A stretch of 64,000 nt of DNA from CAWFPR01 sp963817635 (GCA_963817635.1 CAWFPR010000025.1:5569-69568); one strand, 5' to 3'; shown: positions 19,328 to 27,518, counted from the first letter of the stretch. Translations and numbers: made by a program. Notes: generated by a model from the sequence alone, not told the origin.

Positions 19328-19771
19328 TTACGGGAGAACTTCAGCCGTGCCGCCGGCGGCGGCAATCTTCTCGGCGGCCTTGCCGCTGAACTTGTGCGCC
19401 CGTACCGTCAGGGCCTTCGCGAGGTCGCCCCGCCCGAGCACCTTGATCTGGCCGCGCTTGCCGACGAGCCCGCGTGCGCGCAGGAGTTCCGGCGTGACAT
19501 CGGTGCCCGCCTCGAACCGTTCGGCGAGCGCATCGAGGTTCACGACCTCGTACTCGACGCGGAACGGGTTGTGGAACCCGCGCTTCGGCACGCGCCGGTG
19601 GAGCGGCATCTGGCCGCCCTCGAACCCGCGCTTGTGCTTGAAGCCCGAACGCGACTTGGCGCCCTTGTGACCCCGGCCCGCCTGCGTCCCCTGACCCGTG
19701 CCGTGCCCGCGCCCGACCCGCTTCTTCGAGTGCCTGGCGCCCTTGGGCGGTTTGAGATTGCTCAGATCCAT
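19328..19771 (-). CDS. rplO: 50S ribosomal protein L15
   Basis: The 147-residue protein has the Gly/Arg/Lys-rich N-terminus (MDLSNLKPPKGARHSKKRVG and GRGHGTGQGTQAGRGHKGAKS) and the globular C-terminal domain (VNLDALAERFEAGTDVTPELL). Located between rpmD and secY. Confidence 0.97.
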   Translation of the reverse strand: MDLSNLKPPKGARHSKKRVGRGHGTGQGTQAGRGHKGAKSRSGFKHKRGFEGGQMPLHRRVPKRGFHNPFRVEYEVVNLDALAERFEAGTDVTPELLRARGLVGKRGQIKVLGRGDLAKALTVRAHKFSGKAAEKIAAAGGTAEVLP

Positions 19772-19818
19772 GATGTCGTCTCTCTAGTGTCGAAGCGCAA
19801 GAGGTGACTGCGCAGCAA

Positions 19819-20025
19819 CTATTCCTGCACCGTGACCAGGTGGCGGACCTTCAGGATCATGCCGCGCGTCGCGGGCGTGTCCAGCAGATTCACCGAGTGG
19901 CCGATCCGTCGCAGGCCCATGCCCTGGACCGTGGCCGCCTGGGTCCGGTCGAAACCGATCGGACTCTTGACGAGGGTGATCTTCACCGTGCGCCCGTCGG
20001 TGCTCTTCTTTGGTGTCTTGGCCAT
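19819..20025 (-). CDS. rpmD: 50S ribosomal protein L30
   Basis: The 68-residue protein contains KITLVKSPIGFDRTQAATVQGMGLRRIGHSV, the L30/L7e family signature. It lies between rpsE and rplO. The short N-terminal MAKTPKKSTDGR is a small extension. Confidence 0.96.
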   Translation of the reverse strand: MAKTPKKSTDGRTVKITLVKSPIGFDRTQAATVQGMGLRRIGHSVNLLDTPATRGMILKVRHLVTVQE

Positions 20026-20046
20026 GATTCGTCTTCGTCCCCGCGC

Positions 20047-20574
20047 CTAGCTGGTGGTCGCCGGGAGGTCGCCCGGCTGCTCTTCCCGGCCGCGCAGCCG
20101 TCGGACCACGCCCGGATCCTTCAGATCCATCAATCCGGCGAACGTGGCGCGCACGACGTTGTGCGAGTTGGCCGAGCCGAGCGACTTGGTCATCACGTTC
20201 TGGATGCCACACGATTCCACGACCGCACGGACCGCGCCGCCGGCGATGATGCCGGTGCCGTCGGGCGCCGGCTTGAGCAACACCCGCCCGGCGCCGAAGC
20301 GCCCGAGCACCGGGTGGGGCACGGTCGTGCCAGCGAGCGGCACGCGAATGAGCGACTTCTTCGCCGCCTCGATGCCCTTCTTGATCGCCGACGGAACTTC
20401 CTTGGCTTTCCCGACGCCGAAACCCACCACCCCGTGTCCGTCGCCGACGACGACCAGCGCGCTGAAGCTCAGGTTCTTGCCGCCCTTGACGACTTTGGTC
20501 ACGCGGCTGATGTTGACGACCGTGTCCTTCAGGTCCAGCTGCGAGGCGTCGATCTTCTCTCGTGTTTCAATCAT
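20047..20574 (-). CDS. rpsE: 30S ribosomal protein S5
   Basis: The 175-residue protein has the double-stranded RNA-binding domain (LKDTVVNISRVTKVVKGGKNLSFSALVVVGDG) and the C-terminal domain (GGAVRAVVESCGIQNVMTKSLGSAN). Located between rplR and rpmD. Confidence 0.97.
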   Translation of the reverse strand: MIETREKIDASQLDLKDTVVNISRVTKVVKGGKNLSFSALVVVGDGHGVVGFGVGKAKEVPSAIKKGIEAAKKSLIRVPLAGTTVPHPVLGRFGAGRVLLKPAPDGTGIIAGGAVRAVVESCGIQNVMTKSLGSANSHNVVRATFAGLMDLKDPGVVRRLRGREEQPGDLPATTS

Positions 20575-20605
20575 GTTCAGATTCCGGTTCCGCGATGTCC
20601 GGCAA

Positions 20606-20629
20606 GGGCGGTTCGCGAACCGCCCCTAC
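20606..20629 (-). repeat. Oriented palindromic repeat between rpsE and rplR
   Basis: A 24-base copy (GTAGGGGCGGTTCGCGAACC onward on the minus strand), placed one base after the rplR stop codon and before the rpsE start region. The stem is perfect. Confidence 0.87.
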
Positions 20630-20630
20630 A

Positions 20631-21005
20631 TCAGAATTCCAACCCCGCTTCACGCGCGGCTTCCGCGACGGCGCGAATCCGGCCGTGATACAGGAAACCG
20701 CCGCGATCGAACACCACGCGTGTGATGCCCTTGGCCTTGAGCCGCTCGGCAATCGTGCGGCCGAGCGCCCTGGCGCCTTCGACGTTCCCGCCCCGCGTCT
20801 TGCCGGCGAACGTCGCCTTGAGCGACGGCTCGGTACTCGCCGCCGAGGCGAGGGTCGTGCCGGACCTGTCGTCGATCACCTGCGCATAAATGTGCGACAC
20901 GCTGCGGAACACCCGCAGCCGCGGCCGCTCCGTCGTCCCGCCGATCCGCTTCCGCTGCCGCAGCGCGATCCGCGTGCGACGGTCCTTGTTGGTCTTGATC
21001 TTCAT
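20631..21005 (-). CDS. rplR: 50S ribosomal protein L18
   Basis: The 124-residue 5S rRNA-binding protein. The ATG at 21005 gives MKIKTNKDRRTRIALRQRKR. The conserved core contains RLRVFRSVSHIYAQVIDD and ends VVFDRGGFLYHGRIRAVAEAAREAGLEF. An open frame upstream is only the translated CAATCTG repeat, so the start at 21005 is preferred. Confidence 0.96.
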   Translation of the reverse strand: MKIKTNKDRRTRIALRQRKRIGGTTERPRLRVFRSVSHIYAQVIDDRSGTTLASAASTEPSLKATFAGKTRGGNVEGARALGRTIAERLKAKGITRVVFDRGGFLYHGRIRAVAEAAREAGLEF

Positions 21006-21023
21006 CGTCAGTATCCAAATCGC

Positions 21024-21073
21024 CAATCTGCAATCTGCAATCTGCAATCTGCAATCTGCAATCTGCAATCTGC
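21024..21073. repeat. Tandem CAATCTG heptamer array (about 7 units)
   Basis: Near-perfect repeats of CAATCTG in the rplF-rplR gap, the same family as at 15963-16062 and ending six bases from the rplF stop codon. Confidence 0.93.
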
Positions 21074-21079
21074 AGTGTT

Positions 21080-21619
21080 TTACTTGGCTCCTGTCTTGCC
21101 GGCCTTCTTCTTCAGGACCTCGCCCGTGTAGCGGACGCCCTTCTGCTTGTACGGATCGGGCTTGCGCAGGCGCCGGATGTTGGCCGCCACCTGGCCGACC
21201 GCCTGGCGATCGATGCCGGTCACCGTGAGGTGCGTCTGCTTTTCGATCACGATGTCGATCCCGGCCGGGATGTCGAACACCACGGGGTGCGAGTAGCCCA
21301 GCGCGAAGACGATCTGCTTGCCCTTGAGCTCCGCGCGGTAGCCGACGCCGACGATGTCGAGGTCCTTGCGGAATCCCTCGGTGACACCGAGCACGGCATT
21401 GGCGACCAGGCTGCGGGCCAGGCCGTGAAACTTGCCGAGCTGCGGATCCTCGCGCTCGGTGTGCGCGGTCAGGCGGTCGCCGTCGACGGCAAACCCGATC
21501 CCGGCCGGCACCGGCTGCCGCAGCTTGCCCTTCGGCCCCTGCACTTCGACGGCACCGGGCTGGACGTCGACCTTGACGCCCTTCGGGATCACGATGATTT
21601 TCTTGCCAATTCGGGACAT
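21080..21619 (-). CDS. rplF: 50S ribosomal protein L6
   Basis: The 179-residue protein has two L6 domains, starting MSRIGKKIIVIPKGVKVDVQPG. The C-terminal signature is RKPDPYKQKGVRYTGEVLKKKAGK. Located between rpsH and rplR. Confidence 0.97.
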   Translation of the reverse strand: MSRIGKKIIVIPKGVKVDVQPGAVEVQGPKGKLRQPVPAGIGFAVDGDRLTAHTEREDPQLGKFHGLARSLVANAVLGVTEGFRKDLDIVGVGYRAELKGKQIVFALGYSHPVVFDIPAGIDIVIEKQTHLTVTGIDRQAVGQVAANIRRLRKPDPYKQKGVRYTGEVLKKKAGKTGAK

Positions 21620-21679
21620 GTCAGTATCCAGAGTCCAGCTGCCAGCGTCCGGCCTTCAACCGGCCACTGAGCGGTTTGC

Positions 21680-22082
21680 TCACCACACGTTACACAGGAC
21701 TTCGCCGCCGACGCCGGCTTTGACCGCTTCGCGGCCGGTCATGACGCCGCGCGAGGTCGTCAGGATGTTCGTGCCGAGTCCGGCCAGCACGTCCGGCACG
21801 TCATTGCGGCCGAAGTAGACGCGACGACCCGGGCGGCTCACCCGCTGGATGCCCGTGATGACACGCTCGCCGCGCGGACCGGTACTTCAGGAACACGCGC
21901 AGCTGTGCCTGGGGGCGCTCGCCGTCGGCCTCGATCACCTTGAAGCCCTGGACGTAGCCTTCGCTCTCGAGGATCCGCGCGATTTCCACCTTGAGCCGTG
22001 ACGACGGCATGTCCACCCGCGCGTGGCGCGCAGTCGTGGCGTTGCGGAGGCGCGCCAGCATGTCTGCAATCGGATCAGTCAT
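21680..22082 (-). CDS. rpsH: 30S ribosomal protein S8 (one frameshift)
   Basis: S8 is a primary 16S rRNA binder and the autogenous regulator of the spc operon in E. coli. The N-terminal part (MTDPIADMLARLRNATTARH ... LRVFLKY) is intact to about 21884. One extra base there changes the frame, and the C-terminal half continues as GPRGERVITGIQRVSRPGRR through GVMTGREAVKAGVGGEVLCNVW with the stop at 21680. The corrected length is 133 residues, the normal size. An essential protein would not tolerate this break, so it is most likely a sequence error. Confidence 0.92.
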
Positions 22083-22102
22083 TGTCTTTTGAACCTTGTC
22101 AC

Positions 22103-22153
22103 GGGCGGCTCGCGAGCCGCCCCTACACTCGGGCGGTTCGCGAACCGCCCCTT
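22103..22153 (-). repeat. Two oriented palindromic repeats between rpsN and rpsH
   Basis: Copies at 22103-22126 (CGCGAG core) and 22131-22153 (CGCGAA core), four bases apart and in the same orientation relative to transcription. The remaining gap (22154-22211) shows no gene. Confidence 0.87.
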
Positions 22154-22211
22154 CATGTCGGCCACGGGGCGCATTTGGGCATGATGCCCACGGTCCCCCG
22201 CCGCCGGTTTC

Positions 22212-22397
22212 TTACCAGCTGCTCTTCGTCACCCCGGCGATGTCGCCCTCGAGCGCCAGCTTTCGGAAGCACAGGCGGCAGAGTGCGAACTTGCGCATGT
22301 AGGCACGGGGCCGGCCGCAGCGGTGGCAGCGGTTGCGCAGCCGGACCTTGTACTTCGGGGCCTTCTCTTCCTTCGCGATCTTTGCAGTCGTGGCCAT
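22212..22397 (-). CDS. rpsN: 30S ribosomal protein S14 (zinc-binding type)
   Basis: The 61-residue short S14 has two CxxC pairs in CHRCGRPRAYMRKFALCRLC, the zinc form typical of type Z S14. It ends LEGDIAGVTKSSW, as usual. Located between rplE and rpsH. Confidence 0.97.
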   Translation of the reverse strand: MATTAKIAKEEKAPKYKVRLRNRCHRCGRPRAYMRKFALCRLCFRKLALEGDIAGVTKSSW

Positions 22398-22444
22398 CGT
22401 CTACCTTTTGCCTTTGCCTTGTCCTGATACCGTCCGCCGCGCCG

Positions 22445-22987
22445 TCAGGCGTTGCGGAACGGCATGCCGAGCAGCTGGAGCAGCTTGCGCGACTCCTCGT
22501 CGCTCTTCGCCGTCGTGACGACCGAGATGTTCATCCCGCGGGCCTTGTCGACCTTCATGTAGTCGATCTCGGGGAACAGCAACTGGTCCTTCAGCCCCAG
22601 CGTGTAGTTGCCGCGGCCGTCGAATCCCTTCGCGGACACGCCGCGGAAGTCGCGCACGCGCGGCAGCGCGACGGCGATGAGCCGGTCGAGGAAATCCCAC
22701 ATGCGCTCGCCGCGCAGCGTGACCATCGCGCCGATCGGCATGCCCTTGCGCACCTTGAACTGCGCGATCGACTTCTTGGCGCGCGTCACGACCGGCTTCT
22801 GGCCGGCGATCCGGGCGACCTCGTCGGCCCCGGTGTCGATGATCTTCGCGTTCTGCGTCGCTTCGCCGAGGCCCATGTTGACGACGATCTTCTCGATCTT
22901 CGGAATCGCCATCACGTTGTCGTACCCGAACTCCTTCTGCAGGGCCGGCGCCACATCCTTCTCGTAGCGTTCCTTCAGGCGGCTCAT
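22445..22987 (-). CDS. rplE: 50S ribosomal protein L5
   Basis: The 180-residue 5S rRNA-binding protein starts MSRLKERYEKDVAPALQKEF. Core motifs are KIEKIVVNMGLGEA and GRGNYTLGLKDQLLFPEIDYMKVD. Its ATG overlaps the rplX stop by four bases (ATGA). Confidence 0.97.
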   Translation of the reverse strand: MSRLKERYEKDVAPALQKEFGYDNVMAIPKIEKIVVNMGLGEATQNAKIIDTGADEVARIAGQKPVVTRAKKSIAQFKVRKGMPIGAMVTLRGERMWDFLDRLIAVALPRVRDFRGVSAKGFDGRGNYTLGLKDQLLFPEIDYMKVDKARGMNISVVTTAKSDEESRKLLQLLGMPFRNA

Positions 22988-23316
22988 TTGTCTACCACTC
23001 CCTCGCACTTCCGGCAGACGCGGACCTTGCGGCCGTCGCCCAGGATCTTGTTGCCGAGGCGCGTCGGCTTCCCGCACTCCGGGCAGACGATCTGCACGTT
23101 CGACGCGTGCAGGGCCGCCTCGCGTTCCACGAGCCCGCCCTTGATCTGGCGCTGCGGGTTCGGCTTCGTGTGGCGCTTGATGATGTTCACGCCCTCGATG
23201 ACGAGGCGGTTCTTCTCGGGGAGGACCTTCAGCACGCGGCCACGCTTGCCGCGGTCCTTGCCCGTGATCACCACGACGTTGTCGTTGCGGCGAATTGGCG
23301 TTGCGAGTCTGGACAT
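22984..23316 (-). CDS. rplX: 50S ribosomal protein L24
   Basis: The 110-residue assembly-initiating protein has a KOW motif (NDNVVVITGKDRGKRGRVLKV). Its C-terminal zinc-ribbon-like half contains CPECGKPTRLGNKILGDGRK followed by VRVCRKC, the four-Cys form seen in several phyla. Confidence 0.96.
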   Translation of the reverse strand: MSRLATPIRRNDNVVVITGKDRGKRGRVLKVLPEKNRLVIEGVNIIKRHTKPNPQRQIKGGLVEREAALHASNVQIVCPECGKPTRLGNKILGDGRKVRVCRKCEGVVDK

Positions 23317-23329
23317 AACGTTTCTCGGA

Positions 23330-23353
23330 GGGCGGTTCGCGAACCGCCCCTAC
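23330..23353 (-). repeat. Oriented palindromic repeat supplying the rplN stop codon
   Basis: This copy reads GTAGGGGCGGTTCGCGAACC onward on the minus strand. Its TAG (23350-23352) is the actual stop codon of rplN, so the repeat abuts and partly forms the gene end. Confidence 0.87.
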
Positions 23354-23718
23354 AGGACCTCGGGAGCGAGCGAGATGATCTTCATGAACCGGCGGTCGCG
23401 CAGCTCGCGCGCAACCGGGCCGAACACGCGCGTGCCGATCGGCTCCTTCTGGTCGTTGATGAGCACGGCCGCGTTGCGGTCGAACCGGATGTAGCTGCCG
23501 TCCTTCCGCCGCTGCTCCTTGCGCGTGCGGACGATGACCGCCTTGACGACCTGCCCCTTCTTGACCGTGCCGTCCGGGGTCGCTTCCTTCACCGAGGCGG
23601 TGACGATGTCGCCCAGGCGCGCGTACCGGCCGGTCGAGCCGCCAATCGGGTTGATGACCGCGATCTTGCGGGCGCCCGAGTTGTCCGCGACGTCGAGAAT
23701 CGATCGCATCTGGACCAT
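23350..23718 (-). CDS. rplN: 50S ribosomal protein L14
   Basis: The 122-residue protein starts MVQMRSILDVADNSGARKIAVIN, with GSTGRYARLGDIVTASVKEATPDG and GPVARELRDRRFMKIISLAPEVL at the end. Its TAG stop lies inside the palindromic repeat. Located between rpsQ and rplX. Confidence 0.97.
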   Translation of the reverse strand: MVQMRSILDVADNSGARKIAVINPIGGSTGRYARLGDIVTASVKEATPDGTVKKGQVVKAVIVRTRKEQRRKDGSYIRFDRNAAVLINDQKEPIGTRVFGPVARELRDRRFMKIISLAPEVL

Positions 23719-23721
23719 GGT

Positions 23722-23976
23722 CTAGACCCCCTTCGCCTTCTCGACGACGCTCGTGACGACCCACCGCTTGCGGCGGCTCATCGGGCGCGTCTCGGTAATC
23801 GCGACGCGGTCGCCGACCTTCGCCTCGTTCTTCTCGTCGTGCGCGAGGAAGGTCGACGTGCGCCGTTGTATCTTGCCGTACAGCGCGTCACGGATCTGCC
23901 GTTCGATCGCGACCGTGACGGTCTTGTCCATCTTGTCGCTGACGACCACGCCAGTGACCACTGCCTTGGTAGCCAT
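23722..23976 (-). CDS. rpsQ: 30S ribosomal protein S17
   Basis: The 84-residue OB-fold protein has the motif GVVVSDKMDKTVTVAIERQI and the segment VGDRVAITETRPMSRRKRWVV. It abuts rpmC without a gap. Confidence 0.97.
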   Translation of the reverse strand: MATKAVVTGVVVSDKMDKTVTVAIERQIRDALYGKIQRRTSTFLAHDEKNEAKVGDRVAITETRPMSRRKRWVVTSVVEKAKGV

Positions 23977-24168
23977 CTACGCCGTCTCCTTCTCGCGCAG
24001 GACCGTCTTGACGCGCGCCAGGTCGCGACGCAGGGTCTGCATCTTGTGGCCGGCCTCGAGCTGGCCCATCGACTTCTGGATCCGCAGCCGGAACAGCTGG
24101 TCGTCGAAGTCTTTCTCGCGCTGCTGCAACTCGTCGGCGCTCAGATCGCGGAACTCCGTCACCTTCAT
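23977..24168 (-). CDS. rpmC: 50S ribosomal protein L29
   Basis: The 63-residue two-helix protein near the exit tunnel starts MKVTEFRDLSADELQQREKD and contains QLFRLRIQKSMGQLEAGHKM. Its start overlaps the rplP stop by four bases. Confidence 0.96.
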   Translation of the reverse strand: MKVTEFRDLSADELQQREKDFDDQLFRLRIQKSMGQLEAGHKMQTLRRDLARVKTVLREKETA

Positions 24169-24590
24169 GACGCCTTCTCCTCAGCGAATCGCGTCGCGAA
24201 CTTGGTCTTGATCGGAAGCTTCGCCGCAGCCAGCCGCAAGGCCTGCCGCGCGTCCGTCTCGCTGACCCCTTCCATCTCGAACAGGATCCGCCCCGGCCGG
24301 ACGACGCACACCCACTCTTCAGGTGCGCCCTTGCCCTTGCCCATTCGGGTTTCCTGCGGCTTCTTCGTAATCGGCTTGTCGGGGAAGACCCGAATCCAGA
24401 TCTTGCCGCCGCGCTTGATGAAGCGGGTCATCGCCACGCGCGCCGCTTCGATCTGGCGGGCGGTCATCCAGCACGGCTCGAGGGCCTTCAGTCCGTAGTC
24501 GCCGAACGACACGTCGGAGCCGCGCCACGCCTTCCCCCGCATCCGGCCGCGCTGCTGCTTCCGGAACTTCACCTTCTTCGGCATCAACAT
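24165..24590 (-). CDS. rplP: 50S ribosomal protein L16
   Basis: The 141-residue protein of the A-site region has the N-terminal MPKKVKFRKQQRGRMRGKAWRG, the GGKIWIRVFPDKPITKKPQETRMGKGKGAPEEWVCVV block and a normal C-terminus. The ATG at 24590 gives ML before MPKK; the internal ATG at 24584 is an equally possible start. Confidence 0.96.
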   Translation of the reverse strand: MLMPKKVKFRKQQRGRMRGKAWRGSDVSFGDYGLKALEPCWMTARQIEAARVAMTRFIKRGGKIWIRVFPDKPITKKPQETRMGKGKGAPEEWVCVVRPGRILFEMEGVSETDARQALRLAAAKLPIKTKFATRFAEEKAS

Positions 24591-24604
24591 GATGACTTGA
24601 TCCT

Positions 24605-24686
24605 TGTCAGTCGCTAGCGCCGGTCGCTAGTCGCTAGTCGCGCGTCGCTGGTCGCCAGTCGCGGTAGTCGCGAGTCGCGCAGTCGC
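24605..24686. repeat. Degenerate GTCGCTA heptamer repeats between rpsC and rplP
   Basis: Imperfect 7-base repeats of the TAGTCGC type (GTCGCTAGTCGCTAGTCGC and decayed versions) fill most of the 114-base gap. Same family as at 25391-25450; no gene seen. Confidence 0.8.
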
Positions 24687-24704
24687 CTGCGCTCGGCGAT
24701 TTCC

Positions 24705-25388
24705 CTATGCCCGCCCGGCCGGACGACGCGGCGCGCGATAATCCTCTTCACGGCCGATCCGCGGCACGAGGCGCTCGCCCTTGTAGAGCCACACCTTCAC
24801 GCCGATCTGGCCGTAGGTCGTACTCGCTTCGGCAAAGCCGTAGTCGATGTCGGCCCGCAGCGTCTGGAGCGGCAGCTGCCCGTGCAGGTACCACTCGGAA
24901 CGCGCGATTTCCGCGCCGTTCAACCGGCCGGACACCCGCACCTTGATGCCGCGCGCGCCGAAGCGCAGCGCCGACTCGACGGCCTTGCGCATCGCCCGCC
25001 TGAACGCCACCCGCTTTTCGAGCTGCATCGCGACCGATTCGCCGATGAGCTGCGCGTCGAGCTCGGGCTTCTGGATCTCCTGAATGTTGATGAAGACCTC
25101 GCGATTGGTCTTCTTCTGGATTTCCTGCTTCAGCTTGTCCACCTCGGTGCCCTTCCGGCCGATGATGATGCCGGGGCGCGACGTGTAGATGTCGATCTTC
25201 AGCTTGTTGGCGGCGCGCTCGATCTCGATCTTCGACACGCCGGCATGCTGGAACCGGGCCTTGAGCGTGTCGCGCAGCTTCAGGTCCTCGTGGAGCAGCT
25301 TGGCGTAGTCCTTGTCGGCGAACCACCGCGAGCGCCACGTCTTGTTGAAGCCGAGACGGAATCCGTGCGGATGAACTTTCTGACCCAT
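24705..25388 (-). CDS. rpsC: 30S ribosomal protein S3
   Basis: The 227-residue protein of the mRNA entry site starts MGQKVHPHGFRLGFNKTWRS. It has a KH domain (SRPGIIIGRKGTEVDKLKQEI) and the C-terminal signature GRLNGAEIARSEWYLHGQLPLQTLRADIDYG. Confidence 0.97.
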   Translation of the reverse strand: MGQKVHPHGFRLGFNKTWRSRWFADKDYAKLLHEDLKLRDTLKARFQHAGVSKIEIERAANKLKIDIYTSRPGIIIGRKGTEVDKLKQEIQKKTNREVFINIQEIQKPELDAQLIGESVAMQLEKRVAFRRAMRKAVESALRFGARGIKVRVSGRLNGAEIARSEWYLHGQLPLQTLRADIDYGFAEASTTYGQIGVKVWLYKGERLVPRIGREEDYRAPRRPAGRA

Positions 25389-25390
25389 AA

Positions 25391-25450
25391 TTTAGTCGCT
25401 AGTCTCTAGTCGCTAGTCTCTAGTCGTCGGTGGCTAGTCGCTAGTCGGTC
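25391..25450. repeat. TAGTCGC/TAGTCTC heptamer repeats between rplV and rpsC
   Basis: About eight alternating heptamers (TAGTCGC and TAGTCTC) lie directly upstream of rpsC, ending a few bases from its start region. The unit carries TAG, so these are not open frames. Confidence 0.88.
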
Positions 25451-25465
25451 GCTCTTCGCGGCTCG

Positions 25466-25966
25466 TTAATCTTTGGCGGCGGGCTTCTTCGCCCGCGCGC
25501 CCGTGCTTGCCGTGGTCCTCGCCGCCTTGCCCTGCGCGCGCTTCTTCGGCGCCGCGCCCCGTGCCCGCTTGGGCTGCCCGGCCTTCGCCTCGCCCGCGGG
25601 CGCCACGACCCGGACGCGCTCGGCGCGCTCGGCCACTTCCACCGTCAGGTGCGCGGTGCGTTTGACGACGCGGAACGCGCGCCCCATCGGGGCAGGGCGA
25701 ATCCGCTTCTGCGACGGCCCCTGATTCGCGTAGCACGCGGTCACGACCAGGCGGTCGACGTCGCCGCCGAAGCCTTCCTTCTGCTGGGCGTTCGCGATGG
25801 CCGAGCGCAGCACCTTGGCGATGTCGCGCGCGACGCCCTTGCGGGCGAACTGCAGCGTCGCAAGCGCATGGTTGACGTCGCGGCCGCGGATCAAATCGAG
25901 GACGAGGCCCGCCTTCTGGGCCGAGGTCCGGATGTACTTCGCTGTCGCGTGTGCCTGCACCGCCAT
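25466..25966 (-). CDS. rplV: 50S ribosomal protein L22 with long basic tail
   Basis: L22 (166 residues) lines the exit tunnel. The core shows TSAQKAGLVLDLIRGRDVNHAL and the tunnel hairpin RIRPAPMGRAFRVVKRTAHL. After residue 115 there is a Lys/Ala/Arg-rich C-terminal extension of about 50 residues (GEAKAGQPKRARGAAPKKRA and onward), longer than in model organisms. Its ATG shares one base with the rpsS stop (TAATG). Confidence 0.96.
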   Translation of the reverse strand: MAVQAHATAKYIRTSAQKAGLVLDLIRGRDVNHALATLQFARKGVARDIAKVLRSAIANAQQKEGFGGDVDRLVVTACYANQGPSQKRIRPAPMGRAFRVVKRTAHLTVEVAERAERVRVVAPAGEAKAGQPKRARGAAPKKRAQGKAARTTASTGARAKKPAAKD

Positions 25967-26271
25967 TACGCACCCGCCTTCGCGGCCGGCGCCACCGACG
26001 CCGCCTTGTCGCTCTTGGTCGTGTGGCCCCGGAACTGCCGCGTCGGCGCGAATTCGCCGAGCTTGTGCCCGACCATGTTCTCCGTCACGTAGACCGGGAT
26101 GAACTTCCGGCCGTTGTGGACCGCGATCGTGTGCCCCACCATCTCGGGAATCACCGTCGAGCGGCGCGACCAGGTCTTGATGACCTTCTTGTCGCCCCCG
26201 CGGTTCATGACTTCCACCTTCTCGAGCAGAGGCACGTCGACGAAGGGGCCCTTCTTCAGTGATCTGGACAT
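25966..26271 (-). CDS. rpsS: 30S ribosomal protein S19
   Basis: The ATG at 26271 gives a 101-residue protein starting MSRSLKKGPFVDVPLLEKVE, with TWSRRSTVIPEMVGHTIAVHNG and GHKLGEFAPTRQFRGH. The upstream open frame is not conserved. Its C-terminal AAKAGA tail is a small extension. Confidence 0.96.
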   Translation of the reverse strand: MSRSLKKGPFVDVPLLEKVEVMNRGGDKKVIKTWSRRSTVIPEMVGHTIAVHNGRKFIPVYVTENMVGHKLGEFAPTRQFRGHTTKSDKAASVAPAAKAGA

Positions 26272-26294
26272 ATCTGTTACCGTCGATTCTGTGT

Positions 26295-26321
26295 CGGTGG
26301 CTCGGCGCGAGCCGCCCTTAC
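26295..26321 (-). repeat. Diverged palindromic repeat supplying the rplB stop codon
   Basis: This copy reads GTAAGGGCGGCTCGCGCCGA onward on the minus strand. Its TAA (26318-26320) is the rplB stop codon. It is a more decayed copy of the same oriented palindrome. Confidence 0.75.
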
Positions 26322-27142
26322 TTCTGTCTCCGCTGCACGATGAAGCGGTCGGTGGACTTCCGGTTCCGGGTCTTGTAGCCCTTGGCGGGCTGGCCCCACG
26401 GCGACACGGGATGACGGCCGCCCGAGGTCTTGCCCTCGCCGCCGCCAAGCGGGTGATCCACCGGGTTCATCGCCACGCCTCGCACGTGCGGGCGCTTGCC
26501 GACCCACCGGCTGCGGCCCGCCTTGCCGGCCGACACGTTCTCGTGGTCGACGTTGCCGACCTGGCCGATCGTCGCCAGGCAGTCGACGTTGATCTTCCGA
26601 ATCTCGCCGGACGGCATCTTCACCGACGCATACGCGCCTTCCTTGGCGACCAGCTGCACCGAGGAGCCCGCGCTGCGCGCGATCTGCCCGCCCTTGCCCG
26701 GCCTCAGCTCCACGTTGTGGATCTGGGTGCCGAGCGGGATGTTCTTGAGCGGCAGCGCGTTGCCCGGCAGGATGTCGACATTCGGCCCCGACACGATGGT
26801 GTCGCCGACCTTGATGCCGGCCGGCTGGAGGATGTAGCGCTTCTCGCCGTCGGCGTAGGTCAGCAGCGCGATGCGCGCCGATCGGTTCGGGTCGTATTCG
26901 ACCGTCGCCACGCGCGCCGGAATGTTGTACTTCTCGCGCTTGAAGTCGATGATCCGGTAGCTGCGCTTGTGGCCGCCGCCGCGCCACCAGGACGTGAGCT
27001 CGCCGTGGTTGTTCCGGCCTCCCGACTTGTGGAGCGGCTCGGTCAGCGGCTTGTACGGCTCGGACGTGGTGATCTCATCGAACACCTGCACCGTCTGAAA
27101 GCGGCGGCCGGGTGACGTCGGGTTGTACTTGCGAATAGGCAT
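26318..27142 (-). CDS. rplB: 50S ribosomal protein L2
   Basis: The 274-residue primary 23S rRNA binder is needed for subunit association and peptidyl transfer. Key features are the N-terminus MPIRKYNPTSPGRR, the RSAGSSVQLVAKEG segment, and the C-terminal VRGVAMNPVDHPLGGGEGKT with the conserved histidine of the peptidyl-transferase region. The stop codon lies in a palindromic repeat. Confidence 0.97.
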   Translation of the reverse strand: MPIRKYNPTSPGRRFQTVQVFDEITTSEPYKPLTEPLHKSGGRNNHGELTSWWRGGGHKRSYRIIDFKREKYNIPARVATVEYDPNRSARIALLTYADGEKRYILQPAGIKVGDTIVSGPNVDILPGNALPLKNIPLGTQIHNVELRPGKGGQIARSAGSSVQLVAKEGAYASVKMPSGEIRKINVDCLATIGQVGNVDHENVSAGKAGRSRWVGKRPHVRGVAMNPVDHPLGGGEGKTSGGRHPVSPWGQPAKGYKTRNRKSTDRFIVQRRQK

Positions 27143-27164
27143 GACTGTGAATCCTGAAGCTGCA

Positions 27165-27188
27165 GGGCGGTTCCCGAACCGCGGCTAC
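27165..27188 (-). repeat. Oriented palindromic repeat supplying the rplW stop codon
   Basis: A slightly diverged copy, GTAGCCGCGGTTCGGGAACC onward on the minus strand. Its TAG (27185-27187) terminates rplW. Confidence 0.8.
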
Positions 27189-27475
27189 GCTCCCTCCAAG
27201 AATTCCGGAATCTTTTCGCCGTCGCGCAGCCGCACGTAGGCCTTCTTCCAGTCGGACCGCTGGCCCACGAACCGCCCCTGGCGCTTCACCTTGCCGTGCG
27301 CGATGGCCGTGCGGACGCCGGCGACCTTCGAACCGAGCAGCTTCTCGACCGCGTGCTTGATGTCCACCTTGGTCGCGCCGGTCGCCACCTCGAACACGAG
27401 CGTCCGGCCGTCCTCGCGCAGCAGCGTCGTCTTTTCCGTGATGAGCGGGCGGCGGATAACGTCTGTGAGTTTCAT
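27185..27475 (-). CDS. rplW: 50S ribosomal protein L23
   Basis: The 96-residue exit-tunnel protein, docking site for trigger factor and SRP, starts MKLTDVIRRPLITEKTTLLR. It contains EVATGATKVDIKHAVEKLLG and ends KIPEFLEGA at a stop inside a palindromic repeat. The frame upstream is open into rplD, so the two genes could be read as one protein; see the separate finding. Confidence 0.95.
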   Translation of the reverse strand: MKLTDVIRRPLITEKTTLLREDGRTLVFEVATGATKVDIKHAVEKLLGSKVAGVRTAIAHGKVKRQGRFVGQRSDWKKAYVRLRDGEKIPEFLEGA

Positions 27476-27491
27476 CGTCAATGTCCTGTTG

Positions 27492-27516
27492 GGGCGGCTC
27501 GTGAGCCGCCCTTGAC
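27492..27516 (-). repeat. Oriented palindromic repeat at the rplD-rplW junction
   Basis: This copy has TCAAGGGCGGCTCACGAGCC where the consensus would have GTAGGGGCGG, so it provides no stop codon in the rplD frame. It is translated as GRLTSRP if the frame is truly open. Confidence 0.85.
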
Positions 27517-27518
27517 GC